Source: Erodium maritimum (Eukaryota > Streptophyta > Magnoliopsida > Geraniales > Geraniaceae). Taken from it: a DNA stretch of 64,000 bases. The notes beneath the pieces are model-generated. The model was not told the origin of the DNA. It did not search any database and saw only the letters and a program-made list of their open reading frames with translations. Below, one piece after another: positions 55,378-64,000 of the stretch (position 1 is its first letter; each line of letters opens with the position of its first letter). The position numbers and the translations under genes were made by a program. The stretch is taken from contig OY997595.1 of the NCBI GenBank assembly GCA_963921825.1, forward strand, positions 19,027,228 to 19,091,227. The letters run 5' to 3'.

Positions 55378-56864
55378 ATGGATTCTCAACAACCCGAACC
55401 AGTCACCTACATCTGTGGAGGTAGGTCTTGTTTATCTTCTTCATGTTCGATTTTCTTTTCGTTTCCTCAGAAACCGACTTGAACCGTAAGAAAACGGAAC
55501 GGTAAGAAATTCCGGAATCGGCAGATAAAAGCAAAACAAAATTGGATTTTCTTGTCAGCCAAACAAGGGCTTTTGACCTCTGTCTCATATGTGCGGTTTA
55601 TAGATTGCGGCATGGAGAACACTCTAAAGGCCGGTGACGTGATTCAGTGCCGGGAGTGCGGCTACCGTATCTTGTACAAGAAGCGAACCCGCCGCAGTAA
55701 GTGGTTCCCCTTTAGATTGCCAAATACTGTGCTGTAATCTGATTTCTGATCCATGTTTCGGTCAGCTTATTTGGATCAATGCTTTGATTGATACTGATTG
55801 TTGTACATGAAATTAATGGTTAATACCTGCATGGTTTAGGGTTTCTTCTTTTGACATCAAACTAGTATTTTCTCATAGCTTAGGAGGTCAACTGTAACCA
55901 AATGTATTTGTGGGTGTAAGAACTAAAATGCCTTGAGAAACCTTAGGATTGGCGTTAACAAAAGAGCCACTCTCACCTGTTCGTCATAGTCTTGTCATTG
56001 TTATAGTCGGCAAGGGCTCAAGGCTTCTATGTGATGGAGGGTCTAAAACAAACAGCTATAGCCCTGATGAGACTAATATCAGATGAAAAACTTAGTCTTT
56101 GGATTGGGTTTGAATTAAGAATTTGAGGATCTTGTGGTTCGTATTAGAGGGTCAAAAGGCTAGCACCAGGTGACCCATCAACTGTTTGAGTGTCATATTA
56201 TGGTTATGGTTGTGTTTTAACCAAGAAAACACTGGCTAGTTGCCGACACTTATTATTCGTCCTAGTACCCTAAGCCTGCCTGAGGGATATATATATATAA
56301 TTGCTTTGCTAATCCTGCAGTCTGACTCTGCATTGCTTGTAATGGGCATTCAATACCATCCTTATTATTGCAATTGAGAAGAGTTTCTTATTTGTTAGTT
56401 ACTGTTTCCTCATTTATGTTTCGCATTCTCTGTTAATTCATTGTCTCCATTGTGCACCACATACAAATGTTTGGTCTAATGTGTCCAATAAAAGTAAGCT
56501 GCTTTGAATCTTTTTGCATTGAACTGAAATTATACTCTTGAGTTGAGTCAGTTTACTTGTTTGTTCATTATTTGCTTTATACACAACGAACTGGTGCTCT
56601 AGAAGCAGTATTGTGAAACTCAAAAATTCAAAATACTTCATATGCTCTAGTTAGTGCCCATATTTAAGGCTCATGTTTGAGGTACACCAGGCGGATTACT
56701 TTTGCTATTGTTCCAGTGCGGTTGGAATGTTAGTTAATTTGCAATAAGATGTTAGCCTCTGATGTACTTGTCTTATTTAACATTTGGTTAAGTTTAGCCA
56801 TTGTTACCTCTCATTTGTGATATCATATTGGTATGTTGCAGTTGTCCAGTATGAAGCCCGCTGA
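55378..56864 (+). CDS. NRPB12: RNA polymerase subunit RPB12 (shared by Pol I-V)
   Basis: Three exons, 55378-55420, 55604-55696 and 56842-56864, join in frame to 52 aa. The protein starts MDSQQPEPVTYICGDCG and ends KKRTRRIVQYEAR. It carries the single zinc ribbon C13-X2-C16-X13-C30-X2-C33 (ICGDCG ... QCRECGYR) of RPB12/RPABC4, the small zinc subunit common to eukaryotic RNA polymerases and, in plants, to Pol IV and Pol V. It bridges the two RPB2-side assembly subunits. Length and sequence agree with the roughly 51-aa Arabidopsis protein. Intron 1 (183 bp) is phase 1 and interrupts the first CXXC. Intron 2 is 1145 bp and leaves only seven codons plus the stop in the last exon. No disruption is seen. 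Confidence 0.96.
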
Positions 56865-57780
56865 AGAATTTGGAGCCAGGTTGAGCTGAATAATGTCTAG
56901 CAGTGACAACTTGTTCCCCCAGAACACAGAAACATGTCTTGTGTTCTTATATGTCTAGCGCTATGTTAGTTTGTCAGTGAGCAAACAGATTTTTGATTCC
57001 CTTACAAAACCAATATAATACTGGTTTGCAATTGTCTGTGTGAACAATCTACGTCCATGTATCCATATGTAGGATAATGTAATGTTGCACTTGGAATGCT
57101 ATTGCTAGTTTGTCCTTTGAAGTGGACCTCAGTTTAAGGTTAGTGTTATTACTTATTAGCATGATAGTTCTTCTGGCAGGACATGCATTTGCCCAGGAAA
57201 CTTCTGATCAAGGCGTTCTAACAAAAGCCATACCTTGACATAAACCACTGCTACCCTTCCGTTCTTACTAATTGTCACTGACATATTATCATATCTTATT
57301 AAAAGGATAATATCTTTCGGAAAATGGATTGTCATGAGATTATCGAAGGACATAACAGCTAGTAACTGTATTAGGCTCAACAGACCATGATATTTGAGTT
57401 GGGAACCAAACCGTCGTAGTGCAGGAACATGACGGAAACACTATGGCCTTGACAGAAACTGAAAGATAAAAGAAGATGAGGCCATGAAACAAAGGAGAGT
57501 ATTTTAGACGAGGCCATGGAACAAAGGAAGAAACGAAGGAAGAGTATTTTCGACAATGGATTTCGGTAGAGACTCGAGAAAGGAAGGAAACAATTATTAT
57601 AGGAAAATCTTTTAAAGTATGAACCCGAAAATGTGAAATCTAAAGGGTCTTTTATTCTCAAGAGCTAGAGCTTGAAGGCCAGTGAATGGGCTGAGTCAAA
57701 TTAGTCCGATTTTTACTGGCTAACCAACGGCCCAATGAAAAGAGAATTAGTCACTGGCTAAGAAGCCACTGGTTCTCAGA
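56865..57780. other. 3' flank of RPB12, nothing firm
   Basis: The first 200-300 bp should hold the RPB12 3' UTR. A 74-codon minus-strand frame (57156-57380) looks protein-like (SFDNLMTIHFPKDIILLIRY) but matches nothing that I know. Confidence 0.45.
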
Positions 57781-57783
57781 GTT

Positions 57784-58165
57784 TTTTTCATTGAGGATAA
57801 ATAAATGCATTAAAAAAAGGTGTGAGTCTTGTGATAGAAACCACAACCATCGGAACAAAGTCCAACAAAAGTTCAGTCCAAAAGACAAAAACAACAAACA
57901 ATACAAGAGAAAACAACCACTCCGGTCCACCACAACAACCATAAACCCACCAGACTAGCGAACAATGCCTCAAGAGACCGCTCGGGCAACCTTGATCATA
58001 CTAGTAAACAGTACCACAAGAGACCGCATGGGTGGATCCTCTAGCTTCAAGAAGGCTAAGTGATCCATGCTCCTCCACCAGTTCTCCGAGTTATCCGCCA
58101 TCAGAGTCACCAATGTTGATTTTGATCGGTATCCATCGGTTCTACCATTTCTCGTAAAATTGAAC
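57784..58165 (-). mobile_element. possible LINE 3'-end fragment
   Basis: The minus strand ends TTTAATGCATTTATTTATCC and then a short poly-A (57783-57788), a LINE-like tail. Upstream are weak protein-like frames. No target duplication found. Confidence 0.3.
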
Positions 58166-58891
58166 ACCCTATATGATATATCACCTTTTATTCAAAGGGG
58201 AAAGTCCAGTTATAACAACTCCTTATACTACAAATTAGAAATGCACATTTTATGCCACACACATAAAGAATGAAGAGCTTGATTTGGTATAAAACCTAGT
58301 AAATAACTCAAACAATATGATAGTGAGTAATATTTTACTACTATTTCTGTCCTACAAATTTCTAATTTCACTTTGCCCCCTCTTTAAAGAAGTCCCAGTT
58401 TCTATTCTTACAAACTCATCATGCTTCTTCAACTTTGTGTTTGTTTATCCGATTAGTTCTTCTTTAATAATTCTTCAATGAGCTCTTATTTAAAGAGTTC
58501 TTGTCCAGTGTATTCCACGATAAAGCTGGAGCCACACGCCTCAAATCTGGAATCGTTGTGGCAGATTTCTTCGTCAGTTCTTCGATTTCGATTCAAGTTT
58601 ATGTTTTTCATCTTAGTTCTACTTATTTTTATTTTGTTTCTGACATAATTATATATATAGGTTGTTTAGTTTGTTGGTTTTAGACGACTTGTTGTTCTTT
58701 CATTTTTTTTGGTTTTTATTGGATGGTTTGTAGATCTTTCATTTTAGATTGATTGTGTTATTAGTTTGCTAGTTGAACGATTTGTTAATCTTTAAACTTG
58801 TGCATGCCAAGCGTTCCACAAATGACTCAAAAAATATAAACATTATGGGAACATTAAATTCTTAGAACATGTTTCATATCAGAGTGTTATT

Positions 58892-60670
58892 ACTCCTTTG
58901 TATTGAAGTGCACATCAGAGTACCTTTTTAACCAAAAAAGAATTCGTTTTTTTCTCTCTCTGTGAAACCGCCAAAGCCTAGCCGTCCTTTACTGTTGTTT
59001 GTCCCACACCACCGGTGACACCATGGTTTTCGGTCATGGATGTCGCCGGTGGTGACTCCCACTTGTTCCCTTCTTTCTCTTTTACCATTCCCCTCTACTC
59101 TTTCGCTGGCTCTGAACTTCGTCTTTTCCGTCTTCGGCCATTTGCTTCTCTGCTCCTTTGTTGGTAGATCTTTGGCTTGGAGGAGATTTTGGTCATAGGA
59201 CCTTGGTGTTGGCTCTAGGTTTTGTCTTCCTCGTCGTCCCTTGTTTCTCGGTGCGACCTCAACCGGTGATAATCGGTTATGTCTCAACCGAAGCCTCTTC
59301 CTGGCCTCGACGGATTTTCATCGTAGCTCCTTCGCGGCGTTCTGTGGCTGGTCGTCTCGACAGATCTGGCGTGGGAAGCTTTCCCCTTTCCCTCAGGGCG
59401 TCAATTGACTCAGATCTGCCCTTTTGACAAGCACGTTTCCCTTGCTGTCTCCGGCGAGTCTTTTGAGCTACCGTGGGAAGCGTTTCCTCCGGGATTCATT
59501 GTGGCTCTCGGCTCATCCTTGGCTATTAGTTGGTCGGGGATTTGTGCTCGGGCTGAACGAGCCGGCGTGTGTTGACCTTCGGAGGTTACTGTCCTCAACA
59601 TCATCGACTGGTTTCATTCCATCGTGGGATGGTGTTGCTCCTTGGTTGGCTAATTTGAAGATGTGGGTCAAGGCTGGTCGTGGACTGCATTGATGGAATT
59701 TGTCTGGGGATTTTCTTGTGGAGCCCGTTCCTGCGTACTCTTCCTCGACCTCTTATTTTGGTCGGTATCAAAGGGTTCCGTCCCTGTTCCGGTTTGCTGG
59801 AGAAGCGGCTCTTGGCTGGCTGGTTCGGTTAAGGAAGCCTTTGTTGGGAGTCTCTGCTGCTCGATAGTCCTTGACGAGGTCGGTTGGTAAGGCCTTGTTT
59901 CTTCGCCTTATTTCATTCAAGTTAAAGCTTTCCATTTATCCTTATACTAGATTTAGGTCAATTTCATAGTTTCCCCGTCTGTTATGGTGTGGGGCTCGTC
60001 GGTGAGTGTTGGCCCCGACGGGTGGTTTGGGTCTATGGCCTATTTTGAGATCGTCTAAATTTAGTTTTTAGGGTTTAAATGTTTCGGTGGCTTTGGTTAT
60101 CGGATTGTCTCTGCCGATCAGCAGTGTTGACTGCCAGTGTGTCGGTCCATTTTACTCGCTGAGTAGATGCTCTTGACGAGACATATTGTTGTTTAACTTG
60201 TTCGTTTTTAGGGCTAAGATTTGACTTTCCGGAGGTGTTTGTGGACTTCATGTTTGACAAATCTGGGTTTTTCAGGCCTCATTTTTGTTGGAGCTTCAAG
60301 GTGGTTAGATTTGGGTTTTAGACCTTCATTGTTTTATCGACCCTCCTGTTAGTTACTTAGGGTTTAGTTGTTTTGTTTCCTCGGCCCTTGTTGGCTTAGG
60401 TTTGCTTCATGTCGGTTATATCTGGTTCTGAGACCATGTTGATTTTCTGGTGTTAGTTTCTAGTTTGGACGAGCTGCGTCTCGATCCTAGGTTGCTTAAT
60501 GTTTGTAAAATTTGGGGATCTAGCCCTTTGTTGTACCCAGTGATTGAGTTTGTTTTTGTATTGAGGTGCCGCTGGCGTTCTCTGTGTTACTTGAGGGATT
60601 ACCCTTGGCCTTGTTTTCAGGTTGAAAACTCGGTTTCTATAAAACAAAAAATTGCTGATAAAAAAAAATT
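58892..60670 (+). mobile_element. non-autonomous retroposon with poly-A tail
   Basis: Exact 11-bp target duplications AGAGTGTTATT (58881-58891, 60671-60681) flank 1.78 kb ending ATTGCTGATAAAAAAAAATT. The tail GCTGATAAAAAAA resembles that of half-LINE G (GAGCTGATAAAAAA), so the same LINE machinery probably mobilised both. The body is a GT-rich, exon-like sequence with CACCGGTGACACCATGG near 59010, but I find no LINE ORF1, no reverse transcriptase and no known host domain. It could be a LINE derivative lacking ORFs or a retrocopy of a non-coding transcript. Confidence 0.7.
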
Positions 60671-60684
60671 AGAGTGTTATTGGA

Positions 60685-61010
60685 ATGACTCTAGCACCTC
60701 CAATAATAGTTGTTTGGAAATCCAAAAAAAGAGGCTTAATTATAGTGGTTAAGTTTTTAAAGAGAGAAATAATAAAGAAATAAGATTTGAGGAGAAAGTG
60801 TTGGTGGCTGTTAAATCCTATAATTACTAAAGGCGCAAAGGGTTTTTTTGAGGAGAGAGAATACTATATACTCTTTCTACTACACCAGAACAACTACTCT
60901 TGAGCCCATTCATTGTAAAGGTAGTTGTTTGGAAGAGAGAGAAACTCAAACTATGACTCCAAACAACTACCTAGATTTAAACCATGGTAGATGCTCTAAA
61001 GTATAATGAA
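60685..61010. mobile_element. possible Tourist-like MITE
   Basis: The left end ACTCTAGCACCTCCAATAAT, followed by AGTTGTTTGGA, faces a right end that reads TTTAGAGCATCTACCATGG ... TAGTTGTTTGGA in reverse. GAGCATCTCCAATGG-like termini are usual for plant PIF/Harbinger MITEs. The left boundary is blurred by the adjacent retroposon duplication. Confidence 0.4.
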
Positions 61011-61438
61011 AAAAATATTAAAATATTATATACATGGAGACCTATAGTAAAGTTAGACTATCTATATAACTACTACCTCTCGTGATCTTCCTGTATTCTC
61101 TTTTTTCTCTTTCTTCTTCTATCTTCCTTTTCTTCGCGGTGTCCGTGTAGTCTTTGTGAGCATCACTTATTACGGCATTTCCAGGTCTGGATTTCAATTG
61201 CCGCAACTTGCTACCTTACCACTCCTAACGGGCATAAATTAATTAGCCGCTTATATCCGTTCAACCTTGTAAAATTGGGACGATAAAGCTATTTTTTTCG
61301 GTCAGGCGACGTCTAGATTTGATCTTTACAGTCTAGAAAACAATGAACAAAGGGATTTGGAACAATGGTTTCATGAATTTGACTGAATTATGGTTTCATG
61401 TATTTGTAATACTATTTTGGGATATATGACGCTCCTAA

Positions 61439-63121
61439 GAGCATCTCCAATAATAAATAACTATCTAGTTGCAGGGATGGTGGTAAGAGCACATTTTGAG
61501 TTTATCTTTTTTTCAAACAATTAGCTCCTACCACTAGCTCTACAATGGTAACAACTAGCTAGTTGCAGAAGCTAGTTGTTTGTGTGTTTTTGTACTTTTT
61601 GATATTTTCAAAACAACCTCAAATTAAACTACTATTTTTTATTTATGTCAAATATGAAAGACATTATATCACTCTAATTATGATCGGCATCTCTAAATTT
61701 AGCCCAAATATGATCGATGAGGTTACTGTGGAGTCGGTGAGGAACTTCTCGATCTCAGAGCTTTGTTATATGGCCCATGATACTTGTGATATTCACCGTT
61801 GGTGGTGGTCATATGTGGGTCGTTGCGGTCGAGACACCAATATCTGCAAACAGATTAGTGGGGTACTCAACGATCATGTTGCGCAAGATAATACAAGTAG
61901 TCATGATGACTGCGAGTTAGTTCCTATCCCATATTCGGCTCGGACGAATGATGATATGAAAGCTAGTCTGCAGAACTCCAAATGCTCGTTCGATATCCTT
62001 CCTCTCCGCTTCTTGGTTTCTAGCAAAACACTTTTGTTTTGCCGTTTGTGGACATGGTATTGTTTTCACAAATGTCGCCCGAGGAGGATAAATTACATCT
62101 ATCATGCAATAAGGGGTTGTGTACTCGTATCCGTTGACCTTAAACTTAACCGGTGGAGAGAAGCCTCGATCTGCCTGGTAAAACAATATTGACCTATTCA
62201 TCACGTTGATGTTGTTGTTGGAGCCCGGTGTTCTAAAAAAAACATGCCATATCCACTTGTCTTGGGATGCAACGACTTTTAGAATGATTGTGGGGACGTT
62301 CATGTGGTATTTGCTCGACAATTGTGCATCCCATACCACCAAGTAGAACTTCCCAACGCACTCCAAAACAGTGCTCACCGCCATGCGCAAGTACTCGCCA
62401 ACGATATCAGCGGGACCTCCATAACAGAGCTTCCGAAGTACTGCCATACACTTCTAGTGTGGAGAGAATATGGGCTTCCCTGTAGCATCGGGCCGTTGAC
62501 GAAAGTAAGCGTACCGCTCACTCAATGCATTCATGATTCGTAGGAAAAATTCCCTCGACATCCGGAAGTGACACCAAAATTGTTGCTCACTGTATACCGA
62601 AGTAGGCGCGAAGTAGTCAGCTATCAACCGCTCGTATGCGTCGTCGCGATTTCTCTCTATCATTCTCCGCTTTGGTGCCACCAACGACTGTAACCCTTCG
62701 ACCTCCCCATCTTCTTCCATTTGATGCACCCTTGCCGAAATCCGACCGTGAAGTTGCCTAACCATTAGTTCAGCCATCCTTTCCGCCGCTATCTCCATTA
62801 CTCGGGGAGTCATTTGAGTCAATTCCGTTATTGTTGGATAACGATCCATCGAAAAAACAATAACGAAGTTTGAAAGAGAAAAAGAGATGTAAAAGAGAAG
62901 ATGTGTGAGTTTTGTGTGGGGGTGATAGTGTATTTATATGATATATTAGTTTTTTTTTTTAATTCTGCCGCTGTCATGCGTCGCGTCACATTGGGTCTGA
63001 GACGATGCGTCTTGTCGTTGCAATAATCAACGGCGACATGCTACAACGAGAGGTGTTGTAGCGTCTCCAACGTCGAGGAACAGCTGCAACGACGCCAAAA
63101 CCACGACCGCTTGAGATGCAC
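61439..63121 (-). mobile_element. defective PIF/Harbinger transposon
   Basis: The 1683-bp element has termini GAGCATCTCCAATA (61439) and GTGCATCTCAAGCGG (reverse of the right end, 63121). TAA target duplications lie at 61436-61438 and 63122-63124, the PIF/Harbinger rule. It carries a single transposase gene on the minus strand and no second ORF. Confidence 0.85.
61690..62849 (-). pseudogene. PIF/Harbinger transposase pseudogene
   Basis: From ATG 62849 the frame gives the helical N-terminal part (EEQFW-like SEQQFWCHFRMSREFFLRI). It continues after one in-frame stop at 62454 with the nuclease part: LCYGGPADIVGEYLRMAVST, IILKVVASQDKWIWHVFF, PGSNNNINVMNRS, YPPRATFVKTIPCPQ and ERAFGVLQ. Compared with the plant family, a block of about 50 residues containing the first catalytic Asp (usually in 'GSIDCMHW') is missing. 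The second Asp of the 'GSHNDIN' box is Asn here, while the Glu-containing ERAFGVLQ remains. The C-terminus is frameshifted but still traceable to about 61690 (DREVPHRLHSNLIDHIWAKF). It cannot be active. Confidence 0.85.
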
Positions 63122-63124
63122 TAA

Positions 63125-63872
63125 CCCCCAACTATTCGTCAAAATCAAATCTTAATCGTCACTAACCTTTTGTTTCAATTCACATGTAGAACTTTTATAT
63201 TTTTTTCAAAAACTAACAATTACTATTTATTTTGACGGATACGAAATGTCAAAATTACACTCAATTCCAAACCTCTTTTGAATGTTAAAGTTGTAGTACC
63301 CACTATCTATAAATTCCTCCACATATACAGGACTATAAATACACATCTCCATCCCCATAACAAATCCTCAAAAACTCCACATTCCACACCTCAATCTCGA
63401 TTCCTTTAATGTTATTTGTCCTTGAGAAACCAGAAACATAATGACCAACATTTCAAGGTCCTTAACAGATGCTGCCCTGAATCTCTTTACTCTTGCAATC
63501 TCTTCCTCATATCCTTGACCTTTCTCTTCATCATAATCCTTAGAAAAAAATCTTAAAATTCCCTTAAAAACTCACATTTCTAGCTTTCGGATCGATACCC
63601 ATCAAAATTAGCTTGTCAAGGTTTGTCCTTTCTATGTTGTCTCAAAATGGGTTTTGACTTAATCAACAAGGGGCACCTCCACCATGTCCACTTCTCAAAT
63701 CTCCACTACCCATCACCATGACCAAATTCACAAGGAGTTGAGAGATGTCCCAAAAGGGTGTTCTGTAGTGAAGGTGCGCCATGACTTTCTCGACGGTTTT
63801 GAGTTTGTCGATGTTAATCATTGTATCCTGAAAGACCGTTGTCCATAAGGGGTAATAAGTGTATTAAGAAAA
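63125..63872. other. intergenic stretch with a promoter-like patch
   Basis: ACTATCTATAAATTCC (about 63301) and GGACTATAAATACAC (about 63330) are TATA-like, followed by a C/A-rich leader-like sequence. No gene model can be supported downstream. Confidence 0.35.
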
Positions 63873-64000
63873 GGGAAAATTTCATTTTAATACCCTGCCA
63901 AACATTTAATTTCACTTTGATACCCTGACATAATTTTTTTGCACTTTCATACCTAAACCAAACATTTAATTTCACTTTAGTACCCAGCAGTTAACTTTCT
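63873..64000. mobile_element. left end of a second MULE-type foldback element
   Basis: GGGAAAATTTCATTTTAATA and the following CCAAACATTTAATTTCACTT units are clearly homologous to the left arm of the element at 27157-28114. The sequence is cut by the window end. Confidence 0.75.

Overview
This is nuclear DNA from a flowering plant, most likely a eudicot. The evidence is intron-rich genes with GT/AG splice sites, plant-specific gene families and a dense load of plant transposable elements. I could rebuild four host genes exon by exon with a consistent reading frame. They are a NET/KIP-type actin-binding coiled-coil protein (minus, 2213-4992), a BRO1-domain protein of the plant BROX-like group (minus, 10634-13073), the bifunctional purine enzyme PURKE (minus, 28857-35143, 16 coding exons, 631 aa) and the RNA polymerase subunit RPB12 (plus, 55378-56864, 52 aa). 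They do unrelated housekeeping jobs: cytoskeleton, endosomal membranes, purine synthesis and transcription. Nothing suggests a gene cluster.

The rest, about three quarters of the window, is mobile DNA, much of it with clear target-site duplications (TSDs). Non-LTR retrotransposons dominate. One LINE is essentially full length (35400-49612). Most others are 'half-LINEs': they keep ORF1 (DUF4283 plus zinc knuckle, or an RRM) and the 3' end but have no endonuclease/reverse transcriptase body. These lie at 434-1955 (5' part unrecognised), 6288-8772, 16408-16968, 19000-22759, about 23795-24640, about 50458-51886 and about 53165-55200. A further retroposon at 58892-60670 has a poly-A tail and an 11-bp TSD but no recognisable ORF.

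Nesting is striking. Upstream of PURKE a small PIF/Harbinger-like MITE (TSD TAA) holds the full-length LINE (12-bp TSD), which holds a young Ty1/copia element (TSD CCAGC, two 1673-bp LTRs). Elsewhere a 2.7-kb solo LTR (TSD GGGAC) sits inside a half-LINE, and a half-LINE sits inside a foldback MITE. DNA elements include a complete 958-bp foldback MULE-type element with 9-bp TSDs and a GC-rich tandem core (27157-28114), a partial copy of it at the right edge, a defective PIF/Harbinger element with transposase (61439-63121, TSD TAA), and Stowaway-, hAT- and foldback-like remnants, some inside PURKE introns.

Exon joins were chosen from splice consensus, frame continuity and remembered family sequences. 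No transcript data or database search was available. Untranslated ends, promoters and family names of degenerate repeats are less certain than the coding exons.
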